DNA of 64,000 bases from Rarobacter incanus (GCF_006715765.1 NZ_VFNV01000001.1:2356001-2420000); one strand, 5' to 3'; positions 35,541 to 44,628 are shown, counted from the stretch's first letter. The notes: generated by a model not told the origin, from the sequence alone. A program made the numbers and translations.

Positions 35541-36470
35541 GTGTCGAGAAAAAGAATTGCTTTAGTAACGTGCGCCGCGCTGCCGGAGTTGGACGCCGAT
35601 GACCAGCCGTTGGCCAAGGCGTTGGCGGATGCGGGCTATGACGTCAGCGTCGTTTCGTGGGATGCGGACGGGGTGGATTGGTCAGGTTTCGACCTCGCCG
35701 TCATCAGGTCGACCTGGGATTATTCAAATAGGCCTGAGGAATTCTTGGCGTGGGCCTCGTCCGTGAAGAATGTTGTCAACGCGGCCGGTGTTGTCAAGTG
35801 GAACACCGACAAGCACTACCTGAAGGACCTGGCTGGGCTGGGCGTCAAGACGATCGACACCGTCTGGCTGGACCCGCACAAGCACCTGAGCAGCCAGGCG
35901 ATTCACACGCGCCTGCCCGCCTTCGGCGATTACGTGATTAAACCGACAATTTCTGCCGGCGCGCAGGACACCATCCGCTATCGCGAATCGAGCGCCGAGG
36001 CGCGCGGTAAGGCGATCCTGCACGTGCGTGAACTGTTGCGCGCGGGACGCCACGTCATGGTGCAGCGGTACCTGTCGCGGGTGGATTCGGCGGGGGAGTC
36101 CTGCCTGGTCTACATCGACGGCGTTTTTTCGCATGCGGTGCGCAAGGACGCGATGCTGCAACGCGACGTGGTGCCCGCCAAGGGGCTCTACACTCCCGAA
36201 ATCATGACCGCCGCCCAAGCCACCGAGGAACAGTACCGGCTGGCCGAACAGACGATGGACAGCGCCGCGAAGCTGCTGGGGATTGAGCGCTCGCAGCTAT
36301 TGTACGCGCGCGTGGACATGCTTCCCGGTGACGACGACGTGCCGCACCTGCTTGAGCTGGAGCTAACGGAGCCGTCGCTGTTCTTGGCGCAGTCGCCGGG
36401 GTCGCTGGACCGGCTGGTGCGGGCCATCCAGCACCGGCTCGCGGAGGGCGCGGCTGGCCCCGCGGCGTGA
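35541..36470 (+). CDS. ATP-grasp domain enzyme, unknown ligase
   Basis: A 309-residue ATP-dependent carboxylate ligase-like protein. The N-terminal part (VVSWDADGVDWSGFDLAVIR, STWDYSNRPEEF) and the ATP-grasp part (VIKPTISAGAQDTIRY, ending LLELELTEPSLFL) resemble the group that includes the cycloserine enzyme DcsG and RimK/glutathione synthetase relatives. No partner biosynthetic gene is adjacent, so the product cannot be named. The GTG start is supported by a -10 box and an AAAGGAG overlap. Confidence 0.82.
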   Translation: MSRKRIALVTCAALPELDADDQPLAKALADAGYDVSVVSWDADGVDWSGFDLAVIRSTWDYSNRPEEFLAWASSVKNVVNAAGVVKWNTDKHYLKDLAGLGVKTIDTVWLDPHKHLSSQAIHTRLPAFGDYVIKPTISAGAQDTIRYRESSAEARGKAILHVRELLRAGRHVMVQRYLSRVDSAGESCLVYIDGVFSHAVRKDAMLQRDVVPAKGLYTPEIMTAAQATEEQYRLAEQTMDSAAKLLGIERSQLLYARVDMLPGDDDVPHLLELELTEPSLFLAQSPGSLDRLVRAIQHRLAEGAAGPAA

Positions 36471-36471
36471 T

Positions 36472-36810
36472 GTGGGTGCCGGCCGAGCGCGTGCGTGCCC
36501 GGCAACCGCGATGACGGTGCGCGCATTTTTCCGTGCCGCGCTCGAGGAAGAAACGATCCGCGACCGGGTGGAGAGCCTTCTTGGGGAGGGGTTAGACGCG
36601 GTCATTAGAGCGGTTATGGGGGGACGAGGGCTCCGCGTCGATCCGCCCACCGCGCGCTTGCGCGCCCAGATCGTCGCCGCACAACTGCTGGGCATCGGCA
36701 TTTCGCGCTACGTCCTGAAAATCTCGCCTCTGTCCGATGTCGCGCGCGAATGGATCCTCGCGGTGGTAGAGCCGGCTGTCGCTGCCCAGCTTGGTGTTTC
36801 GCAGCGGTAG
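36472..36810 (+). pseudogene. C-terminal fragment of a TetR-family regulator
   Basis: About 100 residues match the ligand-binding C-terminus of TetR/AcrR proteins: LRAQIVAAQLLGIGISRYVL and then PLSDVAREWILAVVEPAVAAQL. No DNA-binding HTH precedes it; the frame starts inside the previous gene's tail. It is the last recognisable chromosomal-type sequence before the mobile region, so it may mark an old insertion or deletion edge. Confidence 0.65.
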
Positions 36811-37263
36811 CGACCGCTTGGCCCTGCGTTCTTGAGGCCTTGTGGCGGGCATGAGCGTCCTATGGTCGTTATTTTCTGCAAGGTTGCCGATCGCCTGCCC
36901 GGCGCGTGCTCGCTGAGACGATTGTGGGCCTTGCCGGATCCAAGGGGGAGCGTTCCAGGGACGAATCGAGTGAGCGCCCCAGGCTCCGGTGAACCCTTAC
37001 GGCAGTGTGGGTTGTCATCGGGTGATCCGTCGCGCTGCGGTTCGCGGAAGCAAGAATGACTGAACAACCCGAGGGATGACAGCGGATGCAAAACAATCTG
37101 CCCCTGCTCGGAAGCCAGGGGCAGATTTGCTGGGGTGGCTAAGTAGCACGTTCGGCAACTCCGCCCCCAAGACAAAAACCCTGGTCAACCGCCTGTTGCG
37201 CGGGGTCTACAAGGTGTCGGCACGGACCCAGAGTGGCGCTCCGAGGGATGTCGGGGGCCTGTT
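36811..37263. other. Non-coding junction between core genes and mobile region
   Basis: No convincing gene. It holds a strong hairpin (37095-37127) and the start of the duplicated block (37131 onward) that recurs at 57451. A short frame at 37076 shares part of its sequence with the other copy, but the frame breaks relative to it by one base, so I do not call it a protein. Confidence 0.6.
37095..37127 (+). terminator. Hairpin, probable terminator
   Basis: AATCTGCCCCTG (37095-37106) and CAGGGGCAGATT (37116-37127) form a perfect 12-bp stem with a nine-base loop. No upstream gene is left for it to serve. Confidence 0.6.
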
Positions 37264-37580
37264 GTGAGGACTATCGAGACGGCTCAAACTTCTCTCACTG
37301 CCCCCGAAGTGGACCAACTCGTCGGCGACTACCTGGCCGGGATCGGCGTCAAGACACTGGCCAAGCGGTATGGTATCCACCGCGCCACGGTATTCTCCCA
37401 CCTCCGTCGTCGCGACGTGCCGAGTCGTCGAGTGGGGCTCGGCCTCGATGAGAAGGCTGAGGCTGTGCGCCTCGCCCGGGCTGGCGTCTCGGTGCGGGCG
37501 ATCAGTCGTCGGATGGGCGTTGACCGCAAGGGTGTTCGTCTCGCTCTTGTCGAGGCTGGACTGATCATGGATGACATGCC
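37131..37580 (+). repeat. Duplicated HTH block, left copy
   Basis: Homologous to 57451-57910. The stretch starting CGTTCGGCAACTCCGCCCCC (37149) is identical over 46 bases in both copies, after which the two diverge to ordinary paralogue levels through the HTH gene. Similarity stops near codon 100 of that gene. Confidence 0.85.
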
Positions 37581-37662
37581 CCCTCAAGTGCAGCGCACCT
37601 GCGACAAGTCTTCCTCCGACCCGAGGTCACTGACTCACGGGCGGTTACGGACTATCTCGTAG
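37264..37662 (+). CDS. Double-HTH DNA-binding protein, left copy (chimeric 3' end)
   Basis: A 132-residue protein with two resolvase-like helix-turn-helix motifs: VKTLAKRYGIHRATVFSHLR and VSVRAISRRMGVDRKGVRLA. No catalytic domain is present. It matches the right copy at 57585 until GLIMDD. The last 28 residues are unrelated and overlap the convergent photolyase 3' end, so the original end was replaced when the photolyase unit arrived. A role as regulator of a linked TIR module is plausible, because the right copy directly precedes TIR. Confidence 0.72.
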   Translation: MRTIETAQTSLTAPEVDQLVGDYLAGIGVKTLAKRYGIHRATVFSHLRRRDVPSRRVGLGLDEKAEAVRLARAGVSVRAISRRMGVDRKGVRLALVEAGLIMDDMPPQVQRTCDKSSSDPRSLTHGRLRTIS

Positions 37663-39008
37663 GCGTCGAGTGCGTTGGCGCGCGTCTCCCGCAGATCGAC
37701 GATGGGATCTGGATATTCGCCCGTCCGCCACTCCTCGATGTTCGCGCGAGTGTAACGATCTGCCGGATCAAACTTTGCTGCCTGAAGTTCGGGGTTGAAG
37801 ACGCGGAAGTATGGGGACGAATCCGGCCCCGATCCGGCCACCCACTGCCAATTGAACGGGTTGCTGGCCGAATCTGCATCGACCAGTGTGTCCCAGAACC
37901 AACGCTCCCCTTCGCGCCAATCCACCAGGAGGTTCTTGGTGAGGAACGAGGCCGTGACCATGCGGACGCGGTTATGCATCCACCCCGTGCGCCAGAGTTC
38001 ACGCATCCCGGCGTCAACCAGGCGGAAACCAGTGCGGCCCTCCTGCCACGCGGTGAGTAGGTCCGGGCGGATCGCGGGCCACGGGAAGGCATCAAATCCA
38101 GGACGCCAATTCGCCGTGGCGAGGTCCGGTGAGTGAAAGAGCGTGTGCCACGCAAACTCGCGCCAGCCCAACTCACTCAGAAAGGCCCGCACGCCCTCGG
38201 AGGCTTCCTGACGCATCACCTTCGCCGCGTGCCACGCCTGAAACGGGCTGATCTCGCCCCATCGCAGATGCGGAGACAACCGAGACGTGCCCGGCGTGCC
38301 GGGAATCTCACGATCCGACGCGTATGTGCGCAGGGATCCGTCGAAAAAGTCGGCAAGTGCCCGCTGTGCACTAGCCTCGCCGGGCCGCCACGCCGCGCGG
38401 AGTCCGCTTGCCCAGTCGGGGTGTTTGGGCAGGAGAGCAAGTTCGTCCATTTCCAAGCGGGTAACTCCCGTGAGATCTGCGGAGCGATTGATCCGCTCTG
38501 GCACGCTCAGCGGCAGTCGGGGTGGAGGCGCAGCATTGCAGGCCTTCCAGAACGGTGCGAACACCGAATAGGGATCCCCGTTCCGGGTCCGGATCATCCA
38601 GGGTTCGAAGAGCAGACTTGCCGCGAAACTCTCCACCTCGATGCCCGCAGCGCTCAAGGACGCCTTCACCTCGGTATCGACGGAACGCTCCGGGCCGCCA
38701 TAACGGCGATTCCAAACCACTGCTCGCGCACCGACCTGGCCGACGATGTCCACAACCTCGGCAAGCGCGGCACCATGCCGCAGTACCAGTGGGATTCCAT
38801 GGTCAGCTAGATCGGCTTGCAGCGCAGACAGGCTGTGGTGCAGCCACCATTTAGCTGCCCCTCCGAGCGGTCGGATACCCGAGGACTCCTCATCGAGGAC
38901 GTAGAGCGCGATTACCGGCGCGCGCTGGTCGGCAGCGGCACACAGGGCGGGGTTGTCAGCGATCCGAAGATCATCTCGAAACCAGACCACCACGGGTGCT
39001 GAACTCAC
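37635..39008 (-). CDS. phrB: Deoxyribodipyrimidine photolyase (cryptochrome/photolyase family)
   Basis: Light-driven repair of pyrimidine dimers using FAD. The 457-residue length is standard for class I CPD photolyases. The N-terminal antenna domain starts VVWFRDDLRIADNPAL. The FAD domain contains SRLSPHLRWGEISP, LGWREFAWHTLFH and WMHNRVRMVTASFLTKNLL, with the tryptophan-rich DWREGERWFWDTLVDAD. It is the last of four genes transcribed together, overlapping the MMPL stop by four bases. Confidence 0.95.
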   Translation of the reverse strand: MSSAPVVVWFRDDLRIADNPALCAAADQRAPVIALYVLDEESSGIRPLGGAAKWWLHHSLSALQADLADHGIPLVLRHGAALAEVVDIVGQVGARAVVWNRRYGGPERSVDTEVKASLSAAGIEVESFAASLLFEPWMIRTRNGDPYSVFAPFWKACNAAPPPRLPLSVPERINRSADLTGVTRLEMDELALLPKHPDWASGLRAAWRPGEASAQRALADFFDGSLRTYASDREIPGTPGTSRLSPHLRWGEISPFQAWHAAKVMRQEASEGVRAFLSELGWREFAWHTLFHSPDLATANWRPGFDAFPWPAIRPDLLTAWQEGRTGFRLVDAGMRELWRTGWMHNRVRMVTASFLTKNLLVDWREGERWFWDTLVDADSASNPFNWQWVAGSGPDSSPYFRVFNPELQAAKFDPADRYTRANIEEWRTGEYPDPIVDLRETRANALDAYEIVRNRP

Positions 39009-41218
39009 GCGAGGGCGTCCTTTCCCATTTCTGACGGTGTGGAGCCGTCACCTTTGTGAACCAGCTTCGAAGGCCACCAGATCGCCGCACCGATGTCGTA
39101 GCAGAGCGCCGGGACCAGCAGAGAACGGACGATGAAGGTGTCCAGCAGCACGCCGAACGAGACTATGAACGCAAGCTGCGCAAGGAACAGGATCGGGATC
39201 ACTGCGAGTGCGGCGAACGTTGCGGCGAGGACGAGCCCCGCCGAGGTGATCACACTTCCCGTGATCTTGAGCCCACGCAGAATACCCGGGCGGGTGCCAT
39301 GACGCAGCGATTCCTCGCGCACACGTGTCATCAGGAAGATGTTGTAGTCAATACCGAGGGCCACGAGGAACACAAAACCAAACAGCGGCACTCCGGGATC
39401 GGCGCCAGGGAAGCCGAGGATGTGGTTGAACACCAGCGCCGAGACGCCCAGTGCAGTACCGAAGGACAGCACCGTGCTCGCGATCAGCACGAGTGGTGCC
39501 AACAGCGATCGCAACAGCACCGCAATAATCAGAAGGGTCACGAACAGGATCAGCGGGATGATCAGGTTGCGGTCTCGGATTGATGCATCATTTGTGTCGA
39601 TCGCCGTGGCGGTCACGCCACCGATCAGCGCCCCGGCAGGGGCGAGTGCCTCCCGGAGTTCCCGGACGGTCTGCTCTGCGGCGGCCGAATCGGGAGCCTC
39701 AGCCAAGGTCGCCTGGAGCAGGACCGCACCGTCGACGACCGTGGGCTCGGGTGCGGGAGTTCCAGGCGGTCCGAGTGCCTGAATGCCATCGGCCGTGACA
39801 GGCGCGATGCCGCTCGGTGAATCCGCAGCCACGATACTCACATCACTTACTCCAGAGTGGTCCAGCATCACATCGGTCGCCATCTGTAGTTGCTCCTCAG
39901 GGACCACCACGAGGGCAGGTGCCCCTGAGCCGCCCGGGAAATGTTCGCCGAGCAAGACTTGACCATCTCGGGACTGTGACTGGCCAAGCACAAGATCGGA
40001 TTGGGCCACACCCGTTGCATTGAACCCCGTGGCAGCGAAAACACCAAGCGCGAGCAGTGCCGTCGGAGCAATCCAGATCGGTCGAGACTTGTTCGCAATC
40101 GTCCGCCCAAGTCGCGCCCAGAACCCGGTGGTGTGGACGCCCTGCTCGACAGCCACGACATCGGGCTCATATTGTGGCCGGCGCGGCCAGAACGCCAAGC
40201 GGCCGAGGATCAGCAACAACGAGGGCAGCAAGGTGAGCGCCGAGAGCATCGCAAAGATGATGCCGACGGCGGCCACTGGACCAAGTGTGCTGTTGGACTT
40301 CAGATCGCTGAGCAAGAGACACAGGAGACCTGCGATGACCGTGCCTCCCGATGCGAGGATCGGTTCGAGGGAACCTCGCACGGCCCGAGTCGTGGCTGCC
40401 CAGTTTGTGAGCTCGCTACGGAGTGCCTCACGGAATCGGGACACGTACAGCAGCGAGTAATCGGTGGCCGCGCCAATCACGAGAATGAACAGGATGCCTT
40501 GAGTCTGGCCGCTCAGGAGGAAGACTCCCGCCTTAGCAAGCCACCACACGCACAGGAGTGCCACACATAACGCGAACAAGCTGGTGGAAAGAACCACAAG
40601 CGGAAGCAGCGCGGAGCGATAGACCGCGATCAGGATGAGGAACACCGCGCCCAGCGCCACGCCGAGCAGGAGACCGTCGATTCCTGTGAAGGCCTCGAGC
40701 AGATCGGCGGTGAAGCCGGCTGGCCCGGTAACGTGAACCTGCACGCCCTCCGGAACCCTGTCTTGGAGTCCCTGACTCAGTTCGGCCACGACGTTGCCGA
40801 TCTCGGCGTCCGGTTCGATTGGCACGAAGACCTGTACCGCCCGGCCGTCGTCGGACGGGATCGCTGGGGAGACCTCCTCCGCCACGCCCGCCACGGCAGG
40901 TAGACCGGTGATCTGGGCGGCGATCTCCTCGAGTTGCGCCTCGCTCAGAACCTGCTCGGAGGTGAACACCACGATTGCCGGAATCGCGTTCGATTCGCTG
41001 AACTCACCCCGAAGCTGTTGAACCTTGGTCGCCTCGGCGGAGGCAGGCAGGTAGTTCGCCTGCTCGTTCGAGGAGACCTCATCGATCCGGCCGAAGTACG
41101 GTCCCCCGAGCGCTGCGCCTATGACCCATATGACGATCAGGAATGACGGCCACAGTACCCGAATCCAGCGTCGCCCGTCGCGGGGGTGGGCCTCACTGTG
41201 AAGGGGGCGCCCGATCAC
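39005..41218 (-). CDS. MMPL/RND family transporter
   Basis: A 737-residue integral membrane exporter of the MMPL type with about 12 TM helices in two repeats, each with an extracytoplasmic loop after the first helix. Motifs include GAATDYSLLYVSRFREALR in the first half and ALGIDYNIFLMTRVREE in the second, the usual TM4/TM10 proton-relay segments. MMPL proteins carry lipids or lipid conjugates. Four-base overlaps with both neighbours tie it to the AMP-ligase and DUF1295 genes. Confidence 0.92.
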   Translation of the reverse strand: MIGRPLHSEAHPRDGRRWIRVLWPSFLIVIWVIGAALGGPYFGRIDEVSSNEQANYLPASAEATKVQQLRGEFSESNAIPAIVVFTSEQVLSEAQLEEIAAQITGLPAVAGVAEEVSPAIPSDDGRAVQVFVPIEPDAEIGNVVAELSQGLQDRVPEGVQVHVTGPAGFTADLLEAFTGIDGLLLGVALGAVFLILIAVYRSALLPLVVLSTSLFALCVALLCVWWLAKAGVFLLSGQTQGILFILVIGAATDYSLLYVSRFREALRSELTNWAATTRAVRGSLEPILASGGTVIAGLLCLLLSDLKSNSTLGPVAAVGIIFAMLSALTLLPSLLLILGRLAFWPRRPQYEPDVVAVEQGVHTTGFWARLGRTIANKSRPIWIAPTALLALGVFAATGFNATGVAQSDLVLGQSQSRDGQVLLGEHFPGGSGAPALVVVPEEQLQMATDVMLDHSGVSDVSIVAADSPSGIAPVTADGIQALGPPGTPAPEPTVVDGAVLLQATLAEAPDSAAAEQTVRELREALAPAGALIGGVTATAIDTNDASIRDRNLIIPLILFVTLLIIAVLLRSLLAPLVLIASTVLSFGTALGVSALVFNHILGFPGADPGVPLFGFVFLVALGIDYNIFLMTRVREESLRHGTRPGILRGLKITGSVITSAGLVLAATFAALAVIPILFLAQLAFIVSFGVLLDTFIVRSLLVPALCYDIGAAIWWPSKLVHKGDGSTPSEMGKDALA

Positions 41219-42138
41219 AGCTGCTCACTTCCGGCGGCACGAGGAGGCAGAGGCACCAGAACCGAGGTGCGCGCCTTGTACGCCTGGTATGCGGCCTTAT
41301 CTCCCCAGTACCCGTCAGCTTTACTCTCCAACAGCGGGATCCCGCTGATCTGCGTGAGCAGCACGATCACGAAGATCGGCGAGATCAGAGTGGCGTACTG
41401 CCAGCCGCTGAGAGCCGGGATCGCAGCGATGGCGATGCCCATCCACAGCACGATCTCGCCGAAATAGTTGGGGTGGCGAGACCAGGCCCACAGCCCTGTG
41501 CGAATGAACTCGTCCTTGTTGGTCGGCTCGGCACGGAAGCGGCTCTTCTGCAGATCCGCCACAATCTCGAAGACGAATCCGGCGAGCCACAGCAGCATGC
41601 CGACGACGGTGAGAACACCCAGGGTGGGCCGCTCGGCTGCGGTGATGGCCGCCAAGGCAGCGGAGAGCGTGATCGCGACCCAGAGGGCTTGGATGATCCA
41701 GACGGTCAGGAAGCGTGGGAAGTCCGGCTTGATGTCATCGAATCGATCATCGGAGCCGGAGCGGCGAACGCGCATGAAGAGAAACGATCCGAGCCGCAGC
41801 GCCCACAGTGTCACCGCACCAGCCAGGAGCAATGAGACAGCATCGGTGTGGCCACTGAGCGCAACGCCGCCGATCGCTGCGGTGATGTACGTGAGGCTTC
41901 CGGCTAGGTCGAAGAACGTCTCCGTTTGATTCAGCCAGGCTGGGATGAAAGCGATGATCTGGACGAGGAAGATCCAGGCCACCACGAGCGCAAAGACGGG
42001 CAGACCCATCACCTCGGTGCCCTGGCGGGATCCGGCTGCGGCGATGCCGGCACCGAGCGCCACGACGAGCAGGAGGATTGCTGCTGATACGGCTGGCTTC
42101 TTCTTCGCCCCTTGGGCGTCGCCGGACGATGCAGTCAT
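41215..42138 (-). CDS. DUF1295 family membrane protein (steroid 5-alpha-reductase/ICMT-like)
   Basis: A 307-residue multi-pass membrane protein. The C-terminal half has the DUF1295 signature: RFRAEPTNKDEFIRTGLWAW, SRHPNYFGEIVLWMG and an ending LLESKADGYWGDKAAYQAYK. Relatives are NADPH-dependent sterol or lipid reductases and isoprenylcysteine methyltransferases. The SRHPNYFGE motif fits nucleotide-cofactor binding. It probably modifies the lipid handled by the flanking ligase and MMPL transporter, but that is inference. Confidence 0.88.
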   Translation of the reverse strand: MTASSGDAQGAKKKPAVSAAILLLVVALGAGIAAAGSRQGTEVMGLPVFALVVAWIFLVQIIAFIPAWLNQTETFFDLAGSLTYITAAIGGVALSGHTDAVSLLLAGAVTLWALRLGSFLFMRVRRSGSDDRFDDIKPDFPRFLTVWIIQALWVAITLSAALAAITAAERPTLGVLTVVGMLLWLAGFVFEIVADLQKSRFRAEPTNKDEFIRTGLWAWSRHPNYFGEIVLWMGIAIAAIPALSGWQYATLISPIFVIVLLTQISGIPLLESKADGYWGDKAAYQAYKARTSVLVPLPPRAAGSEQL

Positions 42139-43979
42139 GATTGGTTCTCTCCTTGGTACAGCTGGTGGACATGGTGTGCAACCGTGTTCAGGAACTCGGT
42201 ACGGCGAAGTTTGAGCGTCGGAGTCAAGGTCCGATCGTCCTCGGAGGGCACCGCCATTAGCACGATGAACCGGCGCACTTGCTCGGCGCGCGAGACGGCC
42301 GCGTTCGCGCCGTCGACGGTGCGCTGGATGTGCGCCCGGATAGCCTCGTCATCGATGCGGATTCCGTCGCGCGTTGTCGGTGCCGCCTCCAGCTGTTGTG
42401 CGAGTTCGGCGGAGCCGCGCCTGCGCGCCCACGCGGCCGCCTTTTCGGCATCGAGCAAAATCACCGCTGCGGCATACGGCTTACCTTCGCCCAGCATGAT
42501 CGCCTCAGAGACGATCGGGTCTGTCGCGACCACGGCCTCCCACGGTTCCGGGGCAATGTTCTTGCCACTCGCCGTCACGATGATGTTCTTCAGCCGGCCC
42601 TGGATATACAGGAAGCCGTCCTGATCTAAGCGCCCAACGTCCCCGGTGCGGTAGAAGCCATCGGTGTAAGACTCGCCGTCGTCCTTGGGATTCAGGTAGC
42701 CCGGGCTCACGCCGACACCGCGCACCAGCACCTCACCCTCATCCGAGATGCGCACGCTCGAACCAGGAATCGGAATACCCACAGATCCCGCCCGCATCGT
42801 TCCAGGCCGGTTTCCCGTAATTGGGGCGGTGGTCTCGGTGAGGCCGTAACCCTCAATCACGGGAATACCGACGCCGCGAAAAAAATTCCCGAGAGAAGGA
42901 TCCAAGGCAGACGCGCCTGATAGCAGGTAATCGACGCGCCCACCCATGAGAGCTCGCAAGCGGCCATAGAAGAGCCGCTCGAAGAGTCTGTGCCTCAGCA
43001 CGAGCCAGCGGGACGGCCTAAGGTCTGGTTGATATTGGGTTCGTTCGAGATGCTCACCCCAGGCGATAGCGGTGCGATCCGCCACGGCGAAAACAGACCC
43101 GACCTTGCTCTCCTGGGCCTTGGCGCGTGCCGCCACGCGAATCTTCTCAAGGATTCGCGGAACCACCACCATGAAGGTGGGGCGAACCTCACCCATCGCC
43201 GCAACCGCTGATTTTGGGTCACCCACGTGAACGATCTTCATCCCCGCATAGACCGAGACGAGCTGAAGCCCTTGGGCGAGCACGTGGGCCAGCGGCAACA
43301 GGATGATCGTGGTGGCCCGATCATGAACCACCTCGCCGTATGCCTGCGTAACCTGCACCACCAGCCGCACGAAGTTGCCGTGAGTGATTCGCACTCCCTT
43401 CTGCCGGCCCGTGGTTCCGGAGGTGAAGACGATGCTCGCCAGGTCATCGGGGCCCGCGAGCTGCTCGCGGCGTTCGATCTCCACTTCATCAACACCGTCA
43501 CCGAGTCGCTCCAGCGCCGCGAGATCATGGCCGGGGTTGGCATCGAAGGTCCAGACGGCAATGCCTGGGAGCGCGTGTGCGAGCACATCCCGATGCGAAT
43601 CATCTGAGGCAAACGCAACCCGAACCCCGCACTCGCTCACGATGCGCTCGACCTGAGGAATAGACGCGGTCTCATAAATCGGGACGACGACACCTCCGGC
43701 CGCCCATATGGCGAAATCCGCTAGAGCCCATTCGTAACACGTCTCGGACATGATGGCGACACGATCACCCGGCTTAACACCCGCTGCGATCAGTCCTCCC
43801 GCCAGATCGTGGACCTGCTCCCGAAACCGCGCGATCGTCACGTCATGGACCTCGCCGTCGATCCACCGCGCAAACGCGACGTGATCGGGGTTGATAGCTG
43901 CTCTGGCCCCCAGTAGATCGGGAACGGAACGTAGATCGGTTCGTTCCGCCATTAGAGCGATGGTGGTCTCGCGCATCAT
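42135..43979 (-). CDS. AMP-dependent acyl-CoA synthetase/ligase
   Basis: A 614-residue long-chain fatty acid-CoA ligase-like enzyme, first gene of the operon. The P-loop IVFTSGTTGRQKGVRITHGN, the substrate-gate YGLTETTAP and the hinge YRTGDVGRLDQDGFLYIQGR, with catalytic KNIIVTASGKNIAPE, are all present. The start may be ATG 43979 or ATG 43952 (MAERTDLRS), nine codons later. It is divergent from marR, whose operator-like palindrome lies between them. Confidence 0.92.
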   Translation of the reverse strand: MMRETTIALMAERTDLRSVPDLLGARAAINPDHVAFARWIDGEVHDVTIARFREQVHDLAGGLIAAGVKPGDRVAIMSETCYEWALADFAIWAAGGVVVPIYETASIPQVERIVSECGVRVAFASDDSHRDVLAHALPGIAVWTFDANPGHDLAALERLGDGVDEVEIERREQLAGPDDLASIVFTSGTTGRQKGVRITHGNFVRLVVQVTQAYGEVVHDRATTIILLPLAHVLAQGLQLVSVYAGMKIVHVGDPKSAVAAMGEVRPTFMVVVPRILEKIRVAARAKAQESKVGSVFAVADRTAIAWGEHLERTQYQPDLRPSRWLVLRHRLFERLFYGRLRALMGGRVDYLLSGASALDPSLGNFFRGVGIPVIEGYGLTETTAPITGNRPGTMRAGSVGIPIPGSSVRISDEGEVLVRGVGVSPGYLNPKDDGESYTDGFYRTGDVGRLDQDGFLYIQGRLKNIIVTASGKNIAPEPWEAVVATDPIVSEAIMLGEGKPYAAAVILLDAEKAAAWARRRGSAELAQQLEAAPTTRDGIRIDDEAIRAHIQRTVDGANAAVSRAEQVRRFIVLMAVPSEDDRTLTPTLKLRRTEFLNTVAHHVHQLYQGENQS

Positions 43980-44026
43980 GCTCTCATCTCTTCATCGCAC
44001 ATATATTGCTTGGCTATTTACTAGAT

Positions 44027-44055
44027 TAGCATGCTACATGCCTGCGTGCTATTGT
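44027..44055. promoter_or_regulatory. marR promoter with palindromic operator candidate
   Basis: The perfect palindrome TAGCATGCTA (44027-44036) occupies the -35 area of a TATTGT -10 box (44050-44055) that lies six bases before ATG 44062. The intergenic strip is clearly AT-rich. It may control both marR and the divergent ligase operon. Confidence 0.5.
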
Positions 44056-44061
44056 TGCCAG

Positions 44062-44628
44062 ATGCGTGGATCATCGCAGGAGGACGAGGCTAGCCAGAGT
44101 CTCTACAGCGTCGAATCCAGTGACCCCCAGAGCCAACTTGTGGATCGCTCCAAACTTTCCGACGACGATGTGGCTCAGATCAACCAGTTGATGGCCGCGA
44201 TGGCACAGTTGCGCAGAGCAGAGGATGCACTCTCAGAGGCCTCAACGCGCTACATGAAACTGAACAAGACCGACATGCGCGCCCTGCACTATCTGATCGT
44301 GTGCCTGCACCGAGACCAGATCGCTATGCCCGCAGACCTCGCCATCCACCTCGGCATCACCACCGCCTCAACAACGAAACTGCTCGACAGGCTCGCCAAG
44401 GGCGGCCACATCACTCGAGAGCCGCACCCGTCCGACCGGCGAGCGCTCAGCGTTCGCATCACACCAGGGACATATCGATCCGCTATGGACACTGTGGGCC
44501 GTCAACAGGCGAAACGATTCTCAGCCGCTGCACAACGTACTCGCGAAGAGCGAGCGGTGATTATTTCGTTTCTCGAAGACACTGCACGTGAATTATCGGA
44601 TACCACACAGGTGTGGCCCACGCTGTAG
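44062..44628 (+). CDS. MarR-family transcriptional regulator
   Basis: A 188-residue winged-helix regulator. The central region reads LNKTDMRALHYLIVCLHRD, the recognition helix GITTASTTKLLDRLAKGGHI and the wing REPHPSDRRALSVRITP, with the MarR-typical DxRA. ATG 44062 is preferred because a -10 box adjoins it; the frame is open further upstream without homology. It probably represses the divergent lipid-transport-photolyase operon, perhaps in response to a fatty or phenolic ligand. Confidence 0.86.
   Translation: MRGSSQEDEASQSLYSVESSDPQSQLVDRSKLSDDDVAQINQLMAAMAQLRRAEDALSEASTRYMKLNKTDMRALHYLIVCLHRDQIAMPADLAIHLGITTASTTKLLDRLAKGGHITREPHPSDRRALSVRITPGTYRSAMDTVGRQQAKRFSAAAQRTREERAVIISFLEDTARELSDTTQVWPTL

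Noticed and set aside
37076-37267. 63-codon protein upstream of the left HTH gene
   Set aside because: The matching right copy is shifted by one base relative to it, so protein-level conservation across the whole stretch is not supported.
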